Shown here: positions 14,572 through 21,438 of the stretch, piece by piece
Layout of the letters: every line of letters starts with the position of its first letter
How positions within the stretch are numbered: position 1 is the stretch's first letter
Source: a virus
Length of the DNA: 32,609 bases
IMG/VR virus record: IMGVR_UViG_3300032205_000012
Location: 1-32,609 of that record
Strand: one strand, 5' to 3'
Made by a program: the position numbers and the translations under genes
The notes under the pieces: model-generated
The model's input: only the letters and a program-made list of their open reading frames with translations
Databases searched by the model: none
What the model was told of the DNA's origin: nothing

Positions 14572-17334
14572 CTACCCTCGCATCCAGTCGCCGACCTTCT
14601 GGCCGGGGCCCATGACCTTGACGATCATCTTGCCACTCGGGGAAGCGAGCACGGGGACCGGTCTCGACCGGCCGGAGCCGTCGCCCCACTTGTGGCGGTA
14701 CATGTGCGTGCCCTTCTTCGAGCCCTTCGGCGGACGATACATGTCCTCCGGCGAGTCCCCGTAGTGCGTCAGGGCGACGACCGAGTCGATCTTGTCCTTC
14801 GAGCCCATCGGGAGGTGCTTCCAGGTCACGGACTTCGCGTGGGAGTTCGCCTTCGTCTGGAGCTTCGCCGCCGCCTGACATTCCTTGATGAGGGCGCGGT
14901 CGCCGATCCGGCGCGCGAGCGCCATCGCCTGCGCGACGGTCATCTTCGTGCCGGGCGCCGGAAGACGCAGGCCGCCGGGGTTCGAGATCGTCGTTCTCGC
15001 CACCTTCCGAGCTTTGTCGGAGATTCGGTCCGCGGCGCGACGGGCGACTTTCGGCCCGTACTGACGAACGACCTTCGCTTTCCCAAAGGCCATCCCGGCG
15101 CGGGACGAACGAGTGTGTCCACCCTGGAAAGTCGATCCGTGACGGACATCGAAGCGTGCGTCGCGGAGAACCTGCCCGGCCTCGCGGCGTGTCAGCGGAT
15201 TCACTGCACCGACCGGCGCCAGCCGCCGGACCGTCGTGCCGCCGGACGGGCGACGCGAGGTGTCGAGCCAGCCGCCCTCGAGCGCACGCTTCGCCGACGG
15301 CGGAAGCGTCGACCAGGAGCGACGGGCCTGCATGTGGGCGAGGTCCTCCGGAACTCCCGCGAACATGAGCGTCTTCGCTTTCACGCGAGGCTGCATCGAG
15401 TCCCACTGCGCCGAGATCGGCGGATTCGCCGCGAAGACGGTCTGGAGCAGCGGATTCGGAAGCGGGTCGCCCTTCTTCCAGTCGTCCGCCATGTAGTGCG
15501 GTTCGGCGTGGTGATGCCGGAGACTGAGACGCCCGTCCTTCGTGACGTGGAAGGCGTGCTCGCGGAGCCACTGGGCGTCGGAGATCAGCGGGATTCTCGG
15601 GGGCTTTACGCCGCCCGTTGCGTACCAGGACCGAGCGCGCCCCTCGTTCTCCTTCGTCCAACGATACCCGAACGAATTGAGAATCTCCCGCTGGAGGTTG
15701 TACGGGAGCTTGTCGCCGCGGACGATCGGGTTCGCGCAGACGGGAGGATTCCGGAGCACGCGATCGAGCGTCGTGTGCATCGCGACCCAGGTCCGCCGGG
15801 CGGCCTTCGGTCCGGTCTCCTGAACGGCGAAGCCGATTCCGCGGGCCCGGCCGGTGTGGTACTTCTGCTCTCCGACGAGACCGTGCCGACGGGCGGACCC
15901 CGCCTCGCGGACATCGGCGCGGGCGTGCCGCAGCAGGTACCCGGCCTCGGAGCGCGTCAACGGGTTCTTCATGGGATAGCCATGCTTCCGCACGTAATCG
16001 ACGGCTCTCTTGAGGATGTCGGGACGTGCCAGAGTCAGGACTTCGCCATCTCTGGCCTGTGCCCAGATGAAGGCGTCCCGGAGCATCCGCGCGACGCGCT
16101 CCTCGTGGCCGCTCGGAACCTTGTAGGCACGGACCGACTTCGAGGGGGGATTCGTCCGCGCCGACCGACCCTTGCCGAACGCGGCGATGAACGCCATCGC
16201 GTCCTTCCGGCCGAGCGCCGTGTAGACGCCGTCGCCCTGGTGATAGTCGCCGTACGAGCTCTTCCCGGACTTCAGGAAGAAGCGGTAGCGCGTGACGCCG
16301 TCACCGGGCGCCCACGTTCCGATGACCAGACCGACCGCGGCGGCGGCCTGCTCCATCGCGTTCAGCTTCCGAGGTCCGTTGTTGAAGAGGAAGATGTTCT
16401 TCCGGACACTTCTCGGATTCGAGACCGGGCCGATCAGGCGGTCGTAGTTCCCGAGCTCGGCCTCGTTCTCGAAGGAGTCCCGGAAGGCGCGAGCCGCCAG
16501 GAGCCGCGTGTTCTTGTTGAACATCGCGTCGATTTTCTGACCCGCCGTCCCGAACTCGCGGACGTACTTCTTCGCGCCTGCGTCCATCAGGTACATGAAG
16601 AGCTTGACCGCCAGCTCGCGGTCGTAGACGCCCTTCCGACGCTTCAGCATCAGGTTCTTCACGATCGGGATGAACTGCTGGAAATAGAGGTTCCGATCGT
16701 TGTCGATATAGAGCTCGAGCTCGTGCGCCGCGGTCTCGTCGGCCGGACCGGATGGCGAGTTGTTGAAGACGAAGATGTTCTTCCGGACGGAAGCAGGATT
16801 CTTCTGCACGAGCTCCATTGACTTCGCCATCTGGATCACCGTCTGGACGCGAGGATCGTGGTAGTCCATCGGACCGAACTTCTGTCGAAGCGCGTCAATC
16901 ACAAGCCGAGTCCCGGTCTGGATGGAAATCCATCCGGGGAGAGCGGAGAGCTTGGTCGGAGCGAGGCGGATCTTGTAGATCCTGTTGAGAGCGATCAACA
17001 GGTACATGCCCCAGACCATATTCGGAGCGCCTGATGGAGGATTCCGGAACTTCATCGAGCGGACGCTCTTCCGGCCGAACGAATTCTTGAGCTCGCGGTA
17101 CATCATCGTCGCGATCTCGCCCTCGTCCTTGACGGACCGATGCGACGGGCCCGGACGGAATTGAGACTTCGAGAGAATTCCGTAGAGCGCATCGCCCTGT
17201 CCGGCATAGTTGTCGGAGGCGTACCAGTAGATCGCCGCCTCCATATCGAATTCGGACTCTCTCAGGTCAAGGAGACCACCGAATGCCTCCTCGAGACGAG
17301 CGAGCATCCGGCGCTTCAGGGTGTCGGCGTCCAT
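14572..17334 (-). CDS. Large modular protein with about a dozen Asn-Pro motifs; possible polyprotein (920 aa)
   Basis: The start MDADTLKRRM at 17334 overlaps the upstream stop by one base (TGATG). Asn-Pro motifs recur at about residues 98, 179, 306, 395, 457, 529, 535, 627, 637, 712 and 785, mostly preceded by Arg, Lys, Ser, Thr or Ala. They cut the chain into modules of roughly 60-130 residues. Two modules are internal duplicates: SVRKNIFVFNN (182-192) with SVRKNIFLFNN (309-319), and NPLTRSEAGYLLRHARADVR (457-476) with NPLTRREAGQVLRDARFDVR (712-731). Many modules are basic. The order of motif, module, motif suggests either proteolytic processing into several virion proteins or a docking peptide repeated along a scaffold. 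No enzyme domain recognised. Confidence 0.65.
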   Translation of the reverse strand: MDADTLKRRMLARLEEAFGGLLDLRESEFDMEAAIYWYASDNYAGQGDALYGILSKSQFRPGPSHRSVKDEGEIATMMYRELKNSFGRKSVRSMKFRNPPSGAPNMVWGMYLLIALNRIYKIRLAPTKLSALPGWISIQTGTRLVIDALRQKFGPMDYHDPRVQTVIQMAKSMELVQKNPASVRKNIFVFNNSPSGPADETAAHELELYIDNDRNLYFQQFIPIVKNLMLKRRKGVYDRELAVKLFMYLMDAGAKKYVREFGTAGQKIDAMFNKNTRLLAARAFRDSFENEAELGNYDRLIGPVSNPRSVRKNIFLFNNGPRKLNAMEQAAAAVGLVIGTWAPGDGVTRYRFFLKSGKSSYGDYHQGDGVYTALGRKDAMAFIAAFGKGRSARTNPPSKSVRAYKVPSGHEERVARMLRDAFIWAQARDGEVLTLARPDILKRAVDYVRKHGYPMKNPLTRSEAGYLLRHARADVREAGSARRHGLVGEQKYHTGRARGIGFAVQETGPKAARRTWVAMHTTLDRVLRNPPVCANPIVRGDKLPYNLQREILNSFGYRWTKENEGRARSWYATGGVKPPRIPLISDAQWLREHAFHVTKDGRLSLRHHHAEPHYMADDWKKGDPLPNPLLQTVFAANPPISAQWDSMQPRVKAKTLMFAGVPEDLAHMQARRSWSTLPPSAKRALEGGWLDTSRRPSGGTTVRRLAPVGAVNPLTRREAGQVLRDARFDVRHGSTFQGGHTRSSRAGMAFGKAKVVRQYGPKVARRAADRISDKARKVARTTISNPGGLRLPAPGTKMTVAQAMALARRIGDRALIKECQAAAKLQTKANSHAKSVTWKHLPMGSKDKIDSVVALTHYGDSPEDMYRPPKGSKKGTHMYRHKWGDGSGRSRPVPVLASPSGKMIVKVMGPGQKVGDWMRG

Positions 17335-17603
17335 CACGCAACCCTCCGACGGCGGCCGATCGCAACGTGCGGGACGGGGTTCCGGCGGACGCCGGAGGAG
17401 CGCTGGGCGCGGTGGCCGAACCACGTCCCGATGAAGGCCGCGGCGACGGCGCCCGTCACCATGAAGACGCCCAGCATCGGCAGGACGTCGTTGACCATGA
17501 TGTCCTTGATCGCGGGCGTGAGCGAGGCGATCGCCGCGTCGGTGATCGACGAGGTCACGTCGCCCATTCCCGGTCTCCGGACGTAGGTCACGTACTGGCG
17601 CAT
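17334..17603 (-). CDS. Small single-TM protein with a basic Asn-Pro tail (89 aa)
   Basis: Residues about 41-63 (LPMLGVFMVTGAVAAAFIGT and the next three) form one membrane segment. The tail HRAQRSSGVRRNPVPH ends in GRRRRVA, so it is basic and carries the Asn-Pro motif of its neighbours. The ATG at 17603 lies 4 nt after the upstream stop but lacks a clear SD. The internal ATG at 17567 (MGDVTSS) has GGAG 7 nt upstream and may be the true start, giving 77 residues. The stop overlaps the 920-aa gene by one base. I infer a virion membrane protein whose basic tail faces the nucleic acid. Confidence 0.6.
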   Translation of the reverse strand: MRQYVTYVRRPGMGDVTSSITDAAIASLTPAIKDIMVNDVLPMLGVFMVTGAVAAAFIGTWFGHRAQRSSGVRRNPVPHVAIGRRRRVA

Positions 17604-17607
17604 TCGA

Positions 17608-19233
17608 CTACCGGCGGCGCCTCCCGGAGGAGCCCGGACGGGACTTGAAGGCGACGTAGAGTCCGCCGCCGAGGACCAGGGCCCCGGCACCCAGAACGAA
17701 GGGATTGAAGTACCAGGGCGTCGTGACGGTCGCGCCCATGACGTTCCTTCCGGCGACCTTGTTCGTCGCGTTGATGACGGCCTGCGCCACCTTCGACTGC
17801 ATGACGGACGGGATGACCGAGCCGACGGACTTGAAGACCGAGCCGACCGCGTCCCAGACGGATCCGCCCGCGGTCGCCGCCGCCTTCGTCGCGGGCGTCG
17901 CCGCCGCGACCGGCGTCGGCTTGACGGTGACGGCCCCGGCGGATCCGGACGGAGCGTTCGGGTTGTAGCCGGGGACCGACGTGACGATCTGGGTGTCCGG
18001 GACCGTCGGGGGCTCCGAGAAGGAGGTGATGATCCCGCCGGAGTTGTCGGCGGCCTGCGGGGGATCCGGCATGTCCTCGTCGCCCATATTCATGCCGTCC
18101 ATCGCGCCGAACGGAATGCGCCGGGGCGTCATCGCGACGGACCTCCGGACCAGCATCGGCTGACCCATCTTGACCTCCACCTGTCTCTCGGGTGATTCTG
18201 CACTCTTGACTTTCACGTACTGGCCCGTCTTGACGAAACGGACCGCGTCGTGCCCGATCGCGCCGTTCCAGCGCGAGCCGGGCGGGTAGGGCATCGTCTC
18301 GGTCTTGAAGTACGGCTGGGGACCGGCGCCGCGGTAGTAGGGGTTCCCGTGGTCGTCCGGGTAGCCGTCGATCGACTGGATCCGCTCGGCGGGGTCCAGG
18401 GTCGGGGCGGCCTTCAGGAGGTGCATGTCCGGCTCGAGGTCCGCCGAGGGGATCTGCGTGTCGTGGGGGACGAGGAGCTGGAGGTCGTCGAAGTTCCCCG
18501 GGGGGATCACGCCGGGTCCGTAGCCGAAGTCCTTCGGGACCCCGTAGCCGATGTAGTCCTGCGCGTACGCGGCGTCGACGTCGGCCAGCGGCGAGACGCC
18601 GCGGTCGCCGTTGTCGCCCAGGAGGCCGCCGCTGGACATCGTCTTCATGTCGGATCTCCCCACGATGTTCTCGATCGGCTTCTCCGGCCAGCGGGCGAAG
18701 AGCTTCGCGTCGACCGGCGGACGCCAGCCGGGGTACGCCCCGCCCGTCGAGGAGTCCAGCGCGTGCCACTCGTCCCCGACCAGGAGGGCCGCCCAGACGT
18801 GGGAGAACTCGTCCGGCCGGGCCGGATCGACCTTCGCGGTCTCGAAGGCGTACTGGAATCCCAGGATCCCGCCCAGCGTCGAGGTGACGATCGTGAAGGT
18901 GTCGCAGTCGCCGACGAAGAGTCCGGGGCCCCTGTAGGTCCCCGCCTTCCGGGCCTCGATGATCGGCCGCATCGCCTCGATCGGGTGCTCGATCTTCTCG
19001 ATCTGGAAGGGGTCCCGCTGGAAGATGCCGTGCTTCTGGACCCAGTTGAAGATCGCGTCGGCGGTCTCCTTCGTCGAGCCGCGCCGGTCCGTCGGCACCG
19101 AGGCGCGGATCCAGGTCGCGATCTTCTGGAAGGTCGGGTCGAGCTTGCCGAGGGCGACCAGCTTGTGCATCTTCTCGATTGTCGCGGCGGTCCCGGTGAC
19201 GCCGCGTTCGAGACCCTCGACGGTCGTGCTCAC
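17608..19233 (-). CDS. Transglutaminase/papain-fold protein with a C-terminal membrane anchor (541 aa)
   Basis: The start is GTG at 19233, with a weak GGGGGT SD. The N-terminal domain (about 30-180) matches the transglutaminase-like superfamily. Candidate catalytic residues are Cys110 in VGDCDTFT, His145 in SHVWAALLV and Asp160 in WHALDSSTGG. The fold covers cross-linkers, amidases and cysteine peptidases. A central unknown region and a Pro/Ala/Thr-rich linker (about 400-460) follow. The C-terminus has WYFNPFVLGAGALVLGGGLY, one membrane anchor, then a basic end (GSSGRRRR). It stands just upstream of the Asn-Pro modular protein, so a processing peptidase or a virion peptidoglycan/cross-linking enzyme are both open. 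Confidence 0.75.
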   Translation of the reverse strand: MSTTVEGLERGVTGTAATIEKMHKLVALGKLDPTFQKIATWIRASVPTDRRGSTKETADAIFNWVQKHGIFQRDPFQIEKIEHPIEAMRPIIEARKAGTYRGPGLFVGDCDTFTIVTSTLGGILGFQYAFETAKVDPARPDEFSHVWAALLVGDEWHALDSSTGGAYPGWRPPVDAKLFARWPEKPIENIVGRSDMKTMSSGGLLGDNGDRGVSPLADVDAAYAQDYIGYGVPKDFGYGPGVIPPGNFDDLQLLVPHDTQIPSADLEPDMHLLKAAPTLDPAERIQSIDGYPDDHGNPYYRGAGPQPYFKTETMPYPPGSRWNGAIGHDAVRFVKTGQYVKVKSAESPERQVEVKMGQPMLVRRSVAMTPRRIPFGAMDGMNMGDEDMPDPPQAADNSGGIITSFSEPPTVPDTQIVTSVPGYNPNAPSGSAGAVTVKPTPVAAATPATKAAATAGGSVWDAVGSVFKSVGSVIPSVMQSKVAQAVINATNKVAGRNVMGATVTTPWYFNPFVLGAGALVLGGGLYVAFKSRPGSSGRRRR

Positions 19234-19257
19234 CGGGCACCCCCGGGGAAAAAGGAG

Positions 19258-19282
19258 GTGGCCCGCGCGCAGGCCACGGGCC
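19258..19282 (-). other. Two mutually exclusive hairpins before the transglutaminase-fold gene
   Basis: GTGGCC (19258-19263) can pair with GGCCAC (19272-19277), or GGCCCG (19260-19265) can pair with CGGGCC (19277-19282). The two pairings share bases, so only one can form. On the minus strand ACCTCCTTTTT follows before the GTG at 19233, giving a terminator-like and SD-adjacent element. A switch controlling the gene is possible but unproven. Confidence 0.35.
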
Positions 19283-19340
19283 CCCCGGAAGAAGGAAGAA
19301 CGAAGGAGTGTCTGCGGAGTGACGCGCGGAAATGAGACGA

Positions 19341-19385
19341 ACGGACCATTCGAGGTCAGCTCCGCGTTGCGCGGCCTCGGTCCGT
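19341..19385 (-). other. Three-tier hairpin after the zinc-ribbon gene
   Basis: ACGGAC (19341-19346) pairs with GTCCGT (19380-19385), CGAGG (19351-19355) with CCTCG (19375-19379), and CCGCG (19362-19366) with CGCGG (19370-19374), leaving a 3-nt loop. That is 16 bp with two bulges on one side. It lies 15 nt past the stop of 19401-19589. No strong U-tract follows on either strand. It may protect or end the short first-gene transcript. Confidence 0.45.
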
Positions 19386-19400
19386 CTACCCTGGTGGACC

Positions 19401-19589
19401 CTACGCCTTTACCGTCTGCCGGGGAATCGTCCGGATCGCCGTCGACCCGTCCCTCAAGATCTCCACAACGAAGTTCGCCCTACAGTCGCGATCGTTGCAG
19501 ATCGTCTCGATCACCTGGAACCTGCCCTTCAGTGCGAACCGTGAGCACTTCGGACAGAAGACCGTGATCTCATTCCCCATCTCGGCCAT
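19401..19589 (-). CDS. Small zinc-ribbon protein (62 aa), first gene after the late promoter-terminator
   Basis: The sequence has CPKC at residues 12-15 and CNDRDC at 31-36, a CxxC...CxxxxC arrangement of a zinc ribbon. It is followed by two beta-like stretches (NFVVEILRDG, STAIRTIPRQ). The ATG at 19589 comes directly after the U-tract of the terminator at 19590-19618 and has no SD. A second ATG at codon 4 is equally weak. Placement as the first gene behind a promoter-terminator pair suggests a regulator or a factor acting on transcription, but the sequence alone does not show this. Confidence 0.55.
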   Translation of the reverse strand: MAEMGNEITVFCPKCSRFALKGRFQVIETICNDRDCRANFVVEILRDGSTAIRTIPRQTVKA

Positions 19590-19618
19590 AAAAAAAGACC
19601 GCGACTTGCGCCGCGGCC
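19590..19618 (-). terminator. Intrinsic terminator with GCAA tetraloop and seven-U tract
   Basis: On the minus-strand RNA GGCCGCGGC (19618-19610) pairs with GUCGCGGUC (19605-19597) through 9 bp, including two G-U pairs, closed by a GCAA tetraloop (19609-19606). Seven U residues follow (19596-19590). This is a textbook rho-independent terminator for leftward transcription. It lies downstream of both the 19707-23749 operon and the promoter at 19661-19689, and directly before the gene at 19589. Confidence 0.85.
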
Positions 19619-19660
19619 TATTCTGCTCCTACGAGCGTCCATGCCGATCTAACGAATAAC

Positions 19661-19689
19661 ATTGTGCGCTACGGTGCATCACTTGTCAA
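19661..19689 (-). promoter_or_regulatory. Predicted sigma70 promoter upstream of the terminator (late promoter candidate)
   Basis: On the minus strand a perfect TTGACA (19689-19684) is followed after 17 nt by CACAAT (19666-19661), four of six matching TATAAT. It lies in the 117-nt gap between 19707-20018 and 19401-19589. Transcription would start near 19653 and meet the terminator about 35-60 nt later. Promoter followed by terminator before structural genes is the layout of the lambda pR'-tR' late control region. Confidence 0.55.
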
Positions 19690-19706
19690 CGGGTAAACGA
19701 CATTAT

Positions 19707-20018
19707 TTAACTCCGCTTCCGTCCGGCGCCGAAGAGCGCGGCGAGCGTCGTCTGGAGACCGCCCGCCTTCGCGACGACCCGCAGGTCCTCCCGGAGGCCG
19801 CGGATCTCGTCGATCAACTCGTCGAGCACGTCCCGCAGTCCGTCCTTCGGCAGCATGATCGACTCGATCTGGCCGGAGACGACGTCGATCTGCTGGTTCA
19901 TGAGCTCGATCTGCTTCTTCGAGATCGCCGCGAGGTTCGCCGTCGCGACGGCGATGTCCTGGAACGCCTTGATGAACTGCTCCCGGTGCTTCCGGATCTC
20001 GACTTCGTTCGGGTCCAC
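19707..20018 (-). CDS. Coiled-coil protein (103 aa), unknown
   Basis: The start is GTG at 20018 (GTG GAC CCG), with GGAG 9 nt upstream. Residues 1-80 are a long heptad-like helix rich in Gln, Glu and Ile (REQFIKAFQDIAVATANLAA, KKQIELMNQQIDVVSGQIES). The C-terminus is short and basic (GAGRKRS). The perfect palindrome CGTGTACACG (20031-20040) sits just before it. It is the last gene before the terminator region. Similar in size and style to 20598-20909. Function unknown. Confidence 0.6.
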   Translation of the reverse strand: MDPNEVEIRKHREQFIKAFQDIAVATANLAAISKKQIELMNQQIDVVSGQIESIMLPKDGLRDVLDELIDEIRGLREDLRVVAKAGGLQTTLAALFGAGRKRS

Positions 20019-20030
20019 TCAGAAAGTCTC

Positions 20031-20040
20031 CGTGTACACG
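20031..20040. promoter_or_regulatory. Perfect 10-bp palindrome CGTGTACACG
   Basis: The palindrome lies in the 29-nt gap between 20048-20596 and 19707-20018. It could be a dimer-binding site, but a single copy of this length may arise by chance. Confidence 0.2.
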
Positions 20041-20047
20041 CTGACCT

Positions 20048-20596
20048 TCAGGCGACGATCGGCGCGACCTCGATCTCCGCGAGGTCGACCGATCCGGTCG
20101 AGGCGGTCTTCCGGGCCTTCAGGAAGACCCCGGGGGATCCGGGGTCCGTGTCCGGCACAAGCTCGAGGATCTGCATGTCGGCGAAGATCTTCCGGAAGTC
20201 CTCGACTGTGTAGCGCCAGTAGTCGTGCGGGAAGCCGTGGTACGGGAAGCCCGGCCCGCGGGTCGTGACGACCAGGAGTCCGCCGGGCCGCAGGACGGCC
20301 TTCATCTGCGCGACGGCGCCCCGCCAGTCCTGCGCGTGCTCCAGCATCTCGGTCGAGACGACGACGCCGAAGCAGTCCAGGCCGAAGTACGTCGTCAGGT
20401 CCTTGACGTCCATGACGATGTCGACGCTCCTCGCGTGGACGAAGTCGACGCCGACGTACCTCTTTGGACCGTGCGGGACGAGGACCTCCCGCGGCGAGCC
20501 GTTGACGTCCTGCGAGCCGACCTCGAGCAGCTCGAGGCCGCGGATCTCGTCCGGCGCGATGCGCTCCCGGAGGAATTGCATAACGCTTCCGTGCAT
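20048..20596 (-). CDS. Class I SAM-dependent methyltransferase-like protein (182 aa)
   Basis: Motif I is LEVGSQDVNGS (24-34), the SAM-binding glycine loop in altered form. YVGVDFV (47-53) is the acidic motif II region. FGVVVSTEMLEH (76-87) is the motif IV/V region typical of Methyltransf_11, and LRPGGLLVVTT (102-112) the following strand. HDYWRYT (124-130) recurs in methyltransferases found in sugar-biosynthesis clusters. The ATG at 20596 has AGGAG upstream. It probably methylates a small molecule, sugar or protein. With the glycosyltransferase at 2722-4071 it may modify surface glycans. The substrate is unknown. Confidence 0.8.
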   Translation of the reverse strand: MHGSVMQFLRERIAPDEIRGLELLEVGSQDVNGSPREVLVPHGPKRYVGVDFVHARSVDIVMDVKDLTTYFGLDCFGVVVSTEMLEHAQDWRGAVAQMKAVLRPGGLLVVTTRGPGFPYHGFPHDYWRYTVEDFRKIFADMQILELVPDTDPGSPGVFLKARKTASTGSVDLAEIEVAPIVA

Positions 20597-20597
20597 A

Positions 20598-20909
20598 TCA
20601 GCTCCTCGTCGCCGCGTTCCGACGCTTCAGCTCGTCGACGACCTTCTGGACGGCGTCGTACATTCGGTCGATCTGCATCGAGTTCGCCTGATCCGCCATC
20701 TGGGCGATCGAGGACATCTGATTCCGGAGCTCCAGCGCGATCATCGGCAGCGCCGCGATGAGCAGATCCTTCCGGGCGTCGTCCCCGAAGCCGATCCGCT
20801 CGATCGACTCGGAGATCAGCTTCTCCGCCATGACGAAGGAGTGGCGGTAGAGCTCCTCGATCTGGGAGATCAGGGACGCCTGAATGGACACGTTCTCCGG
20901 ATGACTCAT
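20598..20909 (-). CDS. Helical protein between two methyltransferases (103 aa)
   Basis: The protein is helical throughout: SLISQIEELYRHSFVMAEKL, ALELRNQMSSIAQMADQAN, YDAVQKVVDELKRRNAA. No signal, membrane segment or metal motif is visible. GAGGGG 4 nt before the ATG is a good SD. Its stop lies 1 nt before the next ATG, so it belongs to the same operon. Function unknown; a small structural or adaptor protein is plausible. Confidence 0.6.
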   Translation of the reverse strand: MSHPENVSIQASLISQIEELYRHSFVMAEKLISESIERIGFGDDARKDLLIAALPMIALELRNQMSSIAQMADQANSMQIDRMYDAVQKVVDELKRRNAATRS

Positions 20910-20925
20910 TTTCCCCTCGCTTTCC

Positions 20926-21423
20926 TCAGACGTTGCACTTCAGGACGATCTGCCAGCCGACCCGGGCGGTGAGCCAGGGGCAGTCCGGCCACTCCGTAAC
21001 CCTGTGGTAGCCGACCCACTGGAGGAGCGCCAGGAGATCCTTCGTCCGCCACCAGGAACGGTGCGCGATCCCGTACGGCGCGTTCGGGTACATCTCGTGG
21101 TGCGAGATGATCTGCTGGAGGAGTGCGAAGTCGACCGCCGGATCGTTCGTCCGGTCCAGGACCGGGACGACCAGAACAAGAGTCGCCTGCGGTGCCTGAT
21201 CGTAGATCATCTTGACGAAGCGTCGGGCGTCCTCCGGGGTCTGGTGCTCGATGAAGTGACCGGCGAAGACGTACTCCGCGCCCCGGTAGTCGACCTCGAA
21301 GGCGTCCTTCTTCAGGATGTGCGCGGCGTTCGCGCACTCCTTCTCGGTCGGCGGATTGAGATCGTAGTTCTCCCAGTTCAGAATCGGAAATGGTCCGCAC
21401 CCGCAGTTGATCCGCCTCCCCAT
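20926..21423 (-). CDS. Methyltransferase-like protein (165 aa)
   Basis: Starts MGRRINCGCGPFPILNWENY, where INCGCGP is motif I (GxGxG-like) and the following Trp-Glu-Asn-Tyr-Asp gives the acidic residue expected in motif II. EYVFAGHFIEHQTPEDARRF (50-69) matches the region that follows motif II in Methyltransf_11-like enzymes. LVLVVPVLDRTND follows. The ATG at 21423 has AGGTGG upstream and was preferred over the GTG at 21432. Pairing with 20048-20596 in one operon suggests two steps on the same substrate, which is unknown. Some typical SAM-binding residues are altered, so it may be inactive. Confidence 0.7.
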   Translation of the reverse strand: MGRRINCGCGPFPILNWENYDLNPPTEKECANAAHILKKDAFEVDYRGAEYVFAGHFIEHQTPEDARRFVKMIYDQAPQATLVLVVPVLDRTNDPAVDFALLQQIISHHEMYPNAPYGIAHRSWWRTKDLLALLQWVGYHRVTEWPDCPWLTARVGWQIVLKCNV

Positions 21424-21438
21424 CCCGTCCACCTTCCG

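Noticed and set aside
14389-16821. 810-codon open frame on the plus strand opposite the modular protein
   Set aside because: Composition is Arg/Asp/Val/Leu-rich in the way of an antisense shadow. The opposite frame has internal repeats, a coupled start and a consistent operon context.
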